Origin: Bathymodiolus brooksi
Taxonomy: Eukaryota > Mollusca > Bivalvia > Mytilida > Modiolidae
Length of the DNA: 64,000 nt
Direction of reading: 5' to 3'
Assembly (NCBI GenBank): GCA_963680875.1
Contig: OY804588.1
Coordinates: forward strand, 75,106,829 to 75,170,828
Under the pieces are notes generated by a model. The model worked only from the letters and a program-made list of their open reading frames with translations, had not been told where the DNA came from and did no database searches. Below, one piece after another: positions 10,968-20,600 of this stretch; within the stretch, counting starts at the first letter, position 1; every line of letters begins with the position of its first letter. The position numbers and the translations under genes are program-made.

Positions 10968-11092
10968 ACGAGGAAGAGGTACAAGATAGCCATACATGTG
11001 GAGGATGTGGAGAGGCCTATGCTACTTTAGATCTGTTTGTTAATCATAAAATAGTGTGCAAATCGAAGAAAAAAACAACTGAACATGGGAAG
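10968..11092 (+). CDS. Putative exon 3 encoding a C2HC zinc finger
   Basis: A 125-nt open segment between TATTTTTAG (ends 10967) and GGGAAG|GTAAAA (donor begins 11093). It enters in phase 1, matching the upstream exons, and leaves in phase 0. An acidic start (DEEEVQDS) is followed by a zinc-finger core HTCGGCGEAYATLD ending in FVNHKIVC. The spacing is Cys-X2-Cys-X12-His-X3-Cys, with Tyr four residues after the second Cys and Phe three before the His, which is the classical C2H2 pattern with Cys as last ligand. A basic tail (KSKKK) follows. Single fingers of this kind bind nucleic acid or protein partners in the nucleus. Ligand spacing and splice signals together make this, with the 12404 exon, the firmest coding call in the window. 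The parent gene family is not identified. Confidence 0.77.
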
Positions 11093-11348
11093 GTAAAACA
11101 TTAATATTAAATCATAAGATAATTAATGAAGTCATACAAATATGTATTCCTTACTCCACAGAACTCCACTCAGGGTAGATTATTGCTATGAAAATATGAC
11201 CTGTGGTAAAATCTTATGGGCTAAGTGTGGTAACTTTATCTTTGTTCATATTCAGCTAATATTTTGAATTGTTTATAAATTACTTCTTTTAAGCATCTGT
11301 ATGTTTATGTTTAATGAAACATAATATTTAGAAATTATCTAATTTCAG

Positions 11349-11385
11349 CCAAATTCATCCAGCAAAGGCGTACATACAAAACAAG
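11349..11385 (+). CDS. Putative exon 4, small linker exon
   Basis: A 37-nt segment between TCTAATTTCAG (ends 11348) and ACAAG|GTATAC (donor begins 11386). Entered in phase 0 from the zinc-finger exon it encodes PNSSSKGVHTKQ and leaves in phase 1, exactly the phase needed for the exon at 12404. It has no domain and reads as a Ser-rich linker. A microexon this short could be a chance AG...GT pair. The phase conversion from 0 to 1, without which the zinc-finger exon and the 12404 exon would not join in frame, argues that it is real. Confidence 0.55.
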
Positions 11386-11915
11386 GTATACAACTAATAT
11401 GCTAAGATTACTAATGTAGTATATATCCATACGAAATAAGACTATTCCTCAAATCTTTTTCAAAATACTACATAAACCATAACAAGCACAAATTGACAAC
11501 ATCACAATAAACCTTTTGCTGAAAACGTCATAGATTGGTCATTGGCAATGGTGTCGTTCATTTACGACACAAATTCGGATCTTTGTAGTACATATTCGTT
11601 CTGGAAATAAAATAGTATGTGTCGTCCCGTGGTTAATTTACGACTTTACCATGGGTTAGTCTCATATTTAATCCTTTCTTCACAGAACTCCACTCTCCAA
11701 TAAACAATGAGCTGACATAAATTAATTATTATTTTTACAATTATTGAGGTATGAATTATTGTCATAAATGAATCCCCTACTCAAGATATATTATCTCAGA
11801 GAGAATAATAACTTTATTCCTGTACAGATATTTATTTCTCACTGTCATTTCCTTATATTATCCTGATGAATAAATGGTTGCACTTGGAAAGTTTCACGTA
11901 GCCACAATGACCGTC
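11386..11915. other. Intron sequence, no feature seen
   Basis: AT-rich and non-coding. A 14-bp word, CACAGAACTCCACT, near 11683 also occurs in the preceding intron near 11157, a minor dispersed similarity. No RNA gene or transposon ends recognised. Confidence 0.5.
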
Positions 11916-12090
11916 GAGTAATACATATTACTTTAATTGTTTGGACAGGATATATGTGTCTTTAGAGTAATACATATTACATTAAGGATTGAGACAGGGT
12001 GCATGTGTTCTTTAGAGTAATACATATTACAGTAAGGGTTGAGACATGGTGTATGCATTCTTAGAGTAATAAGTATTACAGTAACTGTTA
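11916..12090 (+). repeat. 49-50-bp tandem repeat with small palindrome
   Basis: GAGTAATACATATTAC occurs at 11916, 11965 and 12015, and a variant (GAGTAATAAGTATTAC) at 12064, a period of 49-50 bp over four copies. The core GTAATA-CA-TATTAC is an inverted repeat with 6-bp arms. Each is followed by a GTTGGACAGG/ATTGAGACAGG-like segment. No function known. Confidence 0.8.
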
Positions 12091-12403
12091 GGGTGTGTGC
12101 TATATTTTATTTTTTACTGGCATAAATATACCACATACTTCCTGTATAAATAATTTCAAAATCTGATGTTAACACAATCTAAGGACATGCTACTGTATGA
12201 TTCTTGATTCAGATTTGGCACGACATACAACTCGTCTAAGCTTAATGCATTTCTAATACCAAATACTGCACAACACTAACGAAGATAAATGGCGATATGT
12301 GTTGTATATGGCAACTAAAAATAGAAATGATAATAGGACAACGAAATCTGAAACATTAAGTAAATATGCTCAGAATATTAAACTCAGTTTTTGCCTTTAA
12401 CAG

Positions 12404-12676
12404 TTAGAATGGTATTTGATGGAAATGATAACGTTGTTCGCAGAATGAATCAGATTCAACCACAGAAATTGTCATCCAAATCCATTACAACAGATTTCAC
12501 AGAAAAGGGTAGTTTAGTCCTGTGGACTAAAATGTCGTCATCTGTTATAAAAAAGAAAGAATCTTTCATGAAAGAAGTTGACGAGTTTGTTTTCAAACTG
12601 ATGGACAAGTGTCCAGTGGAGACTGATGAGAAAACAACACTGACAGTGAAAATCGATGTAATAGAGAACTTGGAAG
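12404..12676 (+). CDS. Putative exon 5; its 3' end is a satellite unit
   Basis: A 273-nt open segment between TTTGCCTTTAACAG (ends 12403) and TTGGAAG|GTTAGT (donor begins 12677), phase 1 at both ends and in frame with the 11349 exon through a split GTT codon. It encodes about 91 residues, including RMVFDGNDNVVRRM, GSLVLWTKMSSS, KEVDEFVFKLMDK and the end VKIDVIENLE. The mix of hydrophobic strands and charged residues suggests a folded domain; I do not recognise the family. If unspliced, translation stops at once at TAG (12679-12681). The last 25 nt (12652-12676) and donor belong to the 47-bp satellite that fills the rest of the window, so about eight C-terminal residues of this exon are encoded by a satellite unit. 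The next exon is not in this window, which implies an intron over 51 kb long. Confidence 0.75.
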
Positions 12677-12838
12677 GTTAGTTGTCCTATGCTTTGATAT
12701 CTATGTTACAGAGGACTTGGAACGTTAGTTGTCCTATATTTTGTTATCGATGTTATAGAGGACTCGGAAGGTTAGTTGTCCTATATTTTGCTATCGATGT
12801 TATATAGGACTTGGAAGGTTAGTTGTCCTATGCTTTGC
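12652..12838 (+). repeat. 47-bp satellite, gene-proximal segment
   Basis: Four units, with GTTAG starts at 12677, 12724, 12771 and 12818, exactly 47 bp apart. The first unit overlaps the exon. The segment is cut by the hAT element at 12839; beyond it the array continues in register after subtracting 1,535 bp (GTTAG at 14400). Confidence 0.95.
12671..12682 (+). other. 5' splice donor of exon 5, shared with the satellite
   Basis: TTGGAAG|GTTAGT. The GT is followed by T at +3 and by the favourable A, G, T at +4 to +6. Most satellite units downstream repeat the same AG|GTTAGT. The immediately following unit has AAC|GTTAG at 12721-12728, so its -1 G is lost and it is a weaker competitor. Confidence 0.6.
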
Positions 12839-12853
12839 CAGTGTTCCAGCTAG
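12839..12853 (+). repeat. hAT left terminal inverted repeat
   Basis: CAGTGTTCCAGCTAG, a perfect inverted match to 14353-14367. CAGTG is a common start for hAT elements. Confidence 0.9.
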
Positions 12854-12865
12854 ACCAAAATAGAG

Positions 12866-13058
12866 GGGTGCTGTGCCCCGCCCCCGAAATTGTTCACCCC
12901 TCTGCCCTTTTTAGTCATCATGCTGTGCCCCGCCCCCGAAATTGTTCACCCCTCTGCCCTTTTTAGTCATCCCTTGCACCCCTCTGCCCTTTCTATCCTT
13001 CTCTTGCACCCCTCTGCCCTTTCTATCCTTCTCTTGCACCCCTCTGCCCTTTTCATGC
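12866..13058 (+). repeat. C-rich subterminal minisatellite within the hAT element
   Basis: A 52-bp block beginning CTGTGCCCCGCCCCCGAAAT occurs at 12871 and again at 12923. It is followed by nearly three copies of a 30-bp unit built on TTGCACCCCTCTGCCCTTTC. This is the only markedly GC-rich stretch in the window. Both strands read open through part of it, giving spurious repetitive ORFs (12890-13129 plus, 12911-13114 minus). Confidence 0.85.
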
Positions 13059-13746
13059 AGTACATGAATCCCAAATGTGTACGCTTGTGTTGTCCACTCG
13101 TGACATTGTCTCAAAACCTTTCCAATTAATTTCTAATTAAATGTGTACAGGTTTAATGCTTTTAACAACAATCACCTGTTGTCCGCTAATTAGTAATTTC
13201 CTGCCCTCACCAAGTGATCAGTATATGACTTTGGTAATCCTGAACAGTGCAATATGTCCTTAGGTCATTGTAAAAAATTGCCGAGACATATAGACCAATT
13301 TGATTTAAACATCTAAACAGCCCTTTTAAGGGCTACCAAAATATTTCAAAAACATTCTAAATTGTTGTTGCAAAAATCACGAGGATTGATGAAAAAAAAT
13401 TAGGTCGTAAAATTATTATCTCCCCTGCCATTTCTCCATATTTAAGTAATATAGTTTTAATTTTTCTAATTGCTTTCATATTATTTAAACATTCAAATAA
13501 TCATATACCTGCACAATTAAAAACAAAAGACTTTGTTATTCATCTTTGTTCTCCATTTGGACCAGTCTTTATTGATATATGCTTGCAATACTAATTAGAT
13601 CCAACACAATATAAACATTACTGGAACAATTCTGGTACATAATGCATTGTTGCCAAGTTCAAGTGATCCAACATTTAAACATTTATTAAAAATTATTAAA
13701 ATCTCGCACATACCTTTATATATATCCACTTCTGTGGAAGTACCTA
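13059..13746. other. hAT element interior, eroded
   Basis: AT-rich sequence inside the transposon with stops in all frames. It presumably replaces or derives from the missing body of the transposase gene. I cannot identify N-terminal BED-finger or catalytic regions. Confidence 0.5.
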
Positions 13747-14004
13747 GTGACCTACTTGAATGAACTATTTCAGTCAGTAGATCACAAAGACAATAATGTT
13801 TCTTCAATGTATCCACTTGTCTCCAAATTGTACAGCATTGCTGTCATACAGCCCTTGAGCACTGCAGAAGTTGAGATACTTTTCTCTCAAGTTGCCTTAA
13901 TCAAAACCAGCCACAGAGCTAACATTAAAAATGAGACACTTTCCAAAATTTTGAACATTAAGTACAACTGTGATCTGTACACTCTCAAAATTATACATGT
14001 ATGA
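13747..14004 (+). pseudogene. hAT transposase remnant, C-terminal dimerisation (hATC) domain
   Basis: An 85-codon open stretch with no ATG start (first codon GTG) carries the C-terminal hATC signature: YPLVSKLYSIAVIQPLSTAE at residues 22-41, continuing to VEILFSQVALIKT at 42-54 and RANIKNETLSKIL at 57-69. The order hydrophobic segment, S-T-A-E-x-E, x-F-S, I-K-T, R, E-T-L is the dimerisation-domain pattern I know from hAT transposases, especially those related to ZNF862/KIAA1586-like proteins. The stretch ends at TGA shortly after, as expected for the transposase C-terminus. The rest of the transposase, with the catalytic D-D-E residues, is missing, so it cannot encode an active enzyme. It lies in the same orientation as the host gene. 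Confidence 0.78.
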
Positions 14005-14352
14005 GACAAGTGTGTACATGCCTTTTTTATACACAAAAACAGAAGACTTGTAAACACAGTGTGACTTTTATTTTAGTTAAAATTGTATCTGGAACATTCA
14101 TAACACTAATATTCATTTTAGCACATGTCTTTTTATTGATCTGCAGATTTTAACGTACATTTCTGTACATATGTAATAAAATATATATAAACAATGAGTC
14201 ATGTAGATGCATTGATGCACAGAGCTGAAAATGTAGTGCTGAAAGACATTTTTAATATTAAGTAACCGAAAATAACTATATTGCCCTTTTTCATAGTTTT
14301 TGACGTGCTGAAGTGCCCTTTTTCCAAAGTCGCGCCCCTCCATTTTCAATTC
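14005..14352. other. hAT element 3' region
   Basis: AT-rich non-coding end of the transposon. Subterminal TTGCCCTTTTTC and GTGCCCTTTTTCC words echo the CTGCCCTTTTT words near the left end, as expected for transposase-binding subterminal repeats. Confidence 0.55.
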
Positions 14353-14367
14353 CTAGCTGGAACACTG
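14353..14367 (-). repeat. hAT right terminal inverted repeat
   Basis: CTAGCTGGAACACTG, the reverse complement of 12839-12853. It is directly followed by the CTTTGC target-site copy and resumed satellite. Confidence 0.9.
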
Positions 14368-17300
14368 CTTTGCTATCTATGCTATAGAGGACTTGGAAGG
14401 TTAGTTGTCCTATTATTCTTTGTTATCTATGTTATAGAGGACTTGGAAGGTTAGTTGTCCTATATTTTGTTATCGATGTTATAGAGGACTTGGAAGGTTA
14501 GTTGTCCTACACTTTGTTATCTATGTTATAGAGAACTTGGAGGGTTAGTTGTGCTATACTTTGCTATCTATGTTATGGAGGACTTGGAGGGTTAGTTTTC
14601 CTATACTTTGTTATTTATGTTATAGAGAACGTGAAAGGTTAGTTGTCCTATACTTTGTTGTCTATGTTATAGAGGACTTGGAAGGTTAGTTTTCCTATAC
14701 TTTGTTATCGATGTTATAGAGGACTTGGAAGGTTAATTGTCCTGTACTTTTGTATCTATGTTATAGAGAACTTCGAGGGTTATTTGTTCTATACTTTGCT
14801 ATATATGTTATAGAGGACTTGGAGGGTTAGTTGTCCTATACTTTGTTATCGATGTTATTGAGGATTTGGAAGGTTAGTTGTCCTATAGTTTTCTATCTAT
14901 GTAATAGAGAACCTGGAAGGTTAGTTGTCCTATATTTTTCTATCTATGTTATAGAGAACTTGGAAGGTTAGTTGTCCTATACTTTGTTATCTATGTTATA
15001 GATGCCTTGGAGGGTTAGTTGTCTTATACTTTGCTATCTATGTTATATAGGACTTGGAAGGATTGTTGTGCTATACCTTGCTATCGATGTTATAGAGGAC
15101 TTGGAAGGATTGTTGTCATATACTTTGTTATCTATCTTATTGAGGACTTGGAAGGTTAGTTGTCCTATATTTTGTTATTGATCTTATAGAGGACTTGGAG
15201 GGTTAGTTGTCCTATATTTTGTTTTCGATGCTGTAGAGGACTTGGAATGTTAGTTGTCCTATGCTTTTCTATCTATGTTATAGTGAACTTGGAAGGTTAG
15301 TTGTCCTATATTTTGTTATTTATGATATAGAGGACTTGGAGGGTTACTTGTCCTATATTTTGTTATCGATGTTATAGAAGACTTGGAAGGTTAGTTGTCC
15401 TATACTTTGTTATTTATGTTATAGAGGACTTGGAAGGTTAGTTGTCCTATATTTTGTTATCGATGTTATAGAGGACTTGGAATGTTAATTTTCCTATACT
15501 TTGTTATTTATGTTATAGAGGACTTGAAAGGTTAGTTGTCCTATACTTTGTTACCGATGTTGTAGAGGACTTGGAGGGTTAGTTGTCCTATATTTTTCTA
15601 TCTATGTTATAGAGAACTTGGAAGGTTAGTTGTCCTATAATTTTCTATCTATGTTATACAGAACTTGGAAGGTTAGTTGTCCTATACTTTGTTATCTATG
15701 TAATAGAGGTCTTGGAGGGTTAGTTGTCCTATACTTTGCTATCTATGTTATAGAGAACTTGGAAGGTTAGTTGTTCTATATTTTGTTATCTATGTAATAG
15801 AGGTCTTGGAGGGTGAGTTGTCCTATACTTTGCTATCTATGTTATACAGAACTTGGAAGGTTAGTTGTCCTATACTTTGTTATCTATGTAATAGAGGTCT
15901 TGGAGGGTCAGTTGTCCTATACTTTGTTATCGATGTTATAGAGAACTTGAAAGGTTAGTTGTCCTATACTTTTCTATCTATGTTATAGAGAACTTGGAAG
16001 GATTGTTGTCCTATACTTTGTTATCTATCTTATTGATGACTTGGAAGGATTGTTGTCCTATACTTTGTTATCTATCTTATTGATGACTTGGAAGGTTAGT
16101 TGTTTTATACTTTGTTATCGATGTTATAGAGGACTTGGAAGGATTGTTGTCCTATACATTATTATCGATGTTATAGAGGATTTGGAAGGATTGTTGCCGT
16201 ATACTTTGCTATCAATGTTATAGAGGACTTGGAGGGTTAGTTGTCCTATGCGTTGTTATCTATGCTATAGAGGAATTGAAAGGATTGTTGTCCTACACTT
16301 TGTTATCTATGTTATGGAGGACTTGGAAGGTTAGTTGTCCTATACTTTGTTATCTATGTTATAGAGGACTTGGAAGGTTAGTTGTCCTATACTTTGTTAT
16401 CTATGTTATAGAGGACTTGGAAGGTTAGTTGTCCTATACTTTGTTATCTATGTTATAGAGGACTTGGAGGGTTAGTTGTCCTATACTTTGTTATCGATGT
16501 TATAGAGGACTTGGAGGGTTAGTTGTCCTATACTTTGTTATCTATGTTATAGAGTAATTGGAAGGATTGTTGTACTATACTTTGTTATCTATGTTATAGA
16601 GGACTTGGAAGGATAGTTGTGCTATAATTTGTTATCTGTGTTATAGAGTAATTGGAAGGATTGTTGTGATATACGTTGTTTTCTATGTAATAGAGGACTT
16701 GGAAGGATAATTGTGCTATACGTTGTTATCGATGCTATAGAGGACTTGGAGGGTTACTTGTTCTATCATTTGTTATATATGTAATAGAGGACTTGGAAGG
16801 ATAGTTGTGCTATAATTTGCTATCTGTGTTATAGAGGACTTGGAAGGTTAGTTGTCGTATACTTTTTTATCTATGTTATAGAGGACTTGGAAGGTTAGTT
16901 GTCCTATACTTTTCTATCTATGTTATAGATAAATTGGAAGGTTAGTTGTCCTACACTTTGTTATCTATGTTATAGAGGACTTGGAATGTTAATTGTCCTG
17001 TATTTTTTTATCTATGTTATAGAGAACCTGGAGGGTTAGTTGTCATATACTTTGCTATCGATGTTATAGAGGACTTGGAGGGTTAGTTGTCCTATACTTT
17101 GTTATCGATGTTATTGAGGACTTGGAGGGTTAGTTGTCCTATTCTTTGTTATCTATGTTATAGAGGACTTGGAGGGTTAGTTGTCCGATACTTTATTATC
17201 GATGTTATAGAGGATCTGGAGCGTTAGTTGTCCTATACTTTGTTATCTATGTTATAGGGGACTTGGAGGGTTAGTTTTCCAATATTTTGTAATCGATGTT

Positions 17301-17699
17301 ATAGAGGACTTGGAAGGTTAATTGTCCTGTACTTTTGTATCTATGTTATAGAGAACTTCGAGGTTTATTTGTCGTAAACTTTGCTATCTATGTTATAGAG
17401 GACTTGGAGGGTTAGTTCTCCTATACTTTGTTATCGATGTTATTGAGGACTTGGAAGGTTAGTTGTCCTATAGTTTTCTATCTATGTTATAGAGAACCTG
17501 GAAGGTTAGTTGTCCTATATTTTTCTATCTATGTTATAGAGAACTTGGAAGGTTAGTTGTCCTATACTTTGCTATCTATGTTATAGATGACTTGGAAGGA
17601 TTGTTTTGCTATACCTTGTTATCGATGTTATAGAGGACTTGGAAGGATTGTTGTCCTATACTTTGTTATCTATCTTATTAAGGACTTGGAAGGTTAGTT

Positions 17700-20600
17700 G
17701 TCCTATATTTTGTTATTGATGCTATAGAGGACTTGGAAGGTTTGTTGTCCTATGCTTTTCTATCTATGTTATAGTGGACTTGGAAGTTTAGTTGTCCTAT
17801 ATTATGTTATTTATGTTATAGAGGACTTGGAGGGTTAGGTGTCCTATATTTTGTTATCGATGTTATAGAGGACTTGGAAGGTTAGTTGTTCTATACTTTG
17901 TTATCTATGTTATAGAGTAATTGGAAGGATTGTTGTACTATACTTTGTTATCTATGTAATAGAGGACTTGGAAGGATAGTTGTGCTATAATTTGTTATCT
18001 GTGTTATAGAGTAATTGGAAGGATTGTTGTGATATACGTTGTTATCTATGTAATAGAGGACTTGGAAGGATAATTGTGGTATACGTTGTTATCGATGCTA
18101 TAGAGGACTTGGAGGGTTACTTGTTCTATACTTTGTTATCTATGTAATAGAGGACTTGGAAGGATAGTTGTGCTATAATTTGCTATCTGTGTTATAGAGG
18201 ACTTGGAAGGTTAGTTGTCGTATACTTTTTTATCTATGTTATAGAGGACTTGGAAGGTTAGTTGTCCTATACTTTTCTATCTATGTTATAGATAAATTGG
18301 AAGGTTAGTTGTCCTATACTTTGTTATCTATGTTATAGAGAACTTGGAAGGTTAGTTTTCCTATACTTTGTTATCGATGTTATAGAGGACTTGGAATGTT
18401 AATTGTCCTGTACTTTTTTATCTATGTTATAGAGAACCTGGAGGGTTAGTTGTCATATACTTTGCTATCGATGTTATAGAGGACTTGGAGGGTTAGTTGT
18501 CCTATACTTTGTTATCGATGTTATTGAGGATATGAAAGGTTAATTGTCCTGTACTTTTTTATCTATGTTATAGAGAACTTGGAAGGTTAGTTGTCCTATT
18601 CTTTGTTATCTATGTTATAGAGGACTTGGAGGGTTAGTTGTCCTATACTTTATTATCGATGTTATAGAGGATCTGGAGGGTTAGTTGTCCTATACTTTGT
18701 TATCTATGTTATAAGGGACTTGGAGGGTTAGTTTTCCAATATTTTGTTATCGATGTTATAGAGGACTTGGAAGGTTAATTGTCCTGTACTTTTGTATCTA
18801 TGTTATAGAGAACTTCGAGGGTTATTTGTCGTAAACTTTGCTATCTATGTTATAGAGGACTTGGAGGGTTAGTTCTCCTATACTTTGTTATCGATGTTAT
18901 TGAGGACTTGGAAGGTTAGTTGTCCTATTGTTTTCTATCTATGTTATAGAGAACCTGGAAGGTTAGTTGTCCTATATTTTTCTATCTATGCTATAGAGAA
19001 CTTGGAAGGTTAGTTGTCCTATAATTTGCTATCTATGTTATAGATGACTTAAAAGGATTGTTGTGCTATACCTTGTTATCGATGTTATAGAGGACTTGGA
19101 AGGATTGTTGTCCTATACTTTGTTATCTATCTTATTGAGGACTTGGAAGGTTAGTTGTCCTATATTTTGTTATTGATCTTATAGAAGACTTGGAGGGTTA
19201 GTTGTCCTATATTTTGTTATCGATGCTATAGAGGACTTGGAAGGTTTGTTGTCCTATGCTTTTCTATCTATGTTATAGTGGACTTGGAAGGTTAGTTGTC
19301 CTATATTATGTTATTTATGTTATAGAGGACTTGGAGGGTTAGGTGTCCTATATTTTGTTATCGATGTTATAGAGGACTTGGAAGGTTAGCTGTTCTATAC
19401 TTTGTTACCGATGTTATAGAGGACTTGGAAGGATAATTGTCCTATGCTTTGTTATCGATGCTATAGAGGACTTGGAGGGTTACTTGTCCTATACTTTTCT
19501 ATCTATGTTATAGAGAACTTGGAAGGTTAGTTGTCCTAAAATTTTCTATCTATGTTATACAGAACTTGGAAGGTTAGTTGTCCTATATTTTGTTATCTAT
19601 GTAATAGAGGTCTTGGAGGGTTAGTTGTCCTATATTTTGTTATCGATGCTATAGAGGACTTGGAAGGTTTGTTGTCCTATGCTTTTCTATCTATGTTATA
19701 GTGGACTTGGAAGTTTAGTTGTCCTATATTATGTTATTTATGTTATAGAGGACTTGGAGGGTTAGGTGTCCTATATTTTGTTATTGATGTTATAGAGGAC
19801 TTGGAAGGTTAGTTGTTCTATACTTTGTTATCTATGTTATAGAGTAATTGGAAGGATTGTTGTACTATACTTTGTTATCTATGTAATATAGGACTTGGAA
19901 GGATAGTTGTGCTATAATTTGTTATCTGTGTTATAGAGTAATTGGAAGGATTGTTGTGATATACGTTGTTATCTATGTAATAGAAGACTTGGAAGGATAA
20001 TTGTGGTATACGTTGTTATCGATGCTATAGAGGACTTGGAGGGTTACTTGTTCTATACTTTGTTATCTATGTAATAGAGGACTTGGAAGGATAGTTGTGC
20101 TATAATTTGCTATCTGTGTTATAGAGGACTTGGAAGGTTAGTTGTCGTATACTTTTTTATCTATGTTATAGAGGACTTGGAAGGTTAGTTGTCCTATACT
20201 TTTCTATCTATGTTATAGATAAATTGGAAGGTTAGTTGTCCTATACTTTGTTATCTATGTTATAGAGGACTTGGAAGGTTAGTTTTCCTATACTTTGTTA
20301 TCGATGTTATAGAGGACTTGGAATGTTAATTGTCCTGTACTTTTTTATCTATGTTATAGAGAACCTGGAGGGTTAGTTGTCATATACTTTGCTATCGATG
20401 TTATAGAGGACTTGGAGGGTTAGTTGTCCTATACTTTGTTATCGATGTTATTGAGGACATGAAAGGTTAATTGTCCTGTACTTTTTTATCTATGTTATAG
20501 AGAACTTGGAAGGTTAGTTGTCCTATTCTTTGTTATCTATGTTATAGAGGACTTGGAGGGTTAGTTGTCCTATACTTTATTATCGATGTTATAGAGGATC

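Larger units (their letters stand above)
12839..14367 (+). mobile_element. Degenerate hAT-like DNA transposon
   Basis: The element starts CAGTGTTCCAGCTAG and ends with its perfect 15-bp reverse complement CTAGCTGGAACACTG. CTTTGC flanks both sides (12833-12838 and 14368-14373). Reading the ends as AGTG...CACT gives an 8-bp duplication with one mismatch (GCTTTGCC/GCTTTGCT), the length expected for hAT. The inserted length including one target copy is 1,535 bp, and removing it restores the 47-bp satellite spacing exactly. The interior holds a relic hATC domain (13747-14004) but no complete transposase, so it is non-autonomous. Left and right subterminal regions share a GAGGGGTG/GAGGGGCG word and CTGCCCTTTTT/GTGCCCTTTTT words. 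Only one copy is in the window. Confidence 0.87.

Noticed and set aside
12911..13114. Minus-strand ORF with KGRGVQEKDR repeats, and the plus-strand ORF at 12890-13129
   Set aside because: Both are translations of the C-rich minisatellite inside the hAT element; a 30-bp unit stays open by length alone.
13595..13816. 73-codon minus-strand ORF in the hAT element
   Set aside because: It overlaps the hATC relic on the opposite strand and resembles no transposase segment.
12839..14367. Intact autonomous transposon
   Set aside because: Only the C-terminal dimerisation domain survives; the interior is full of stops and too short for a complete hAT transposase.
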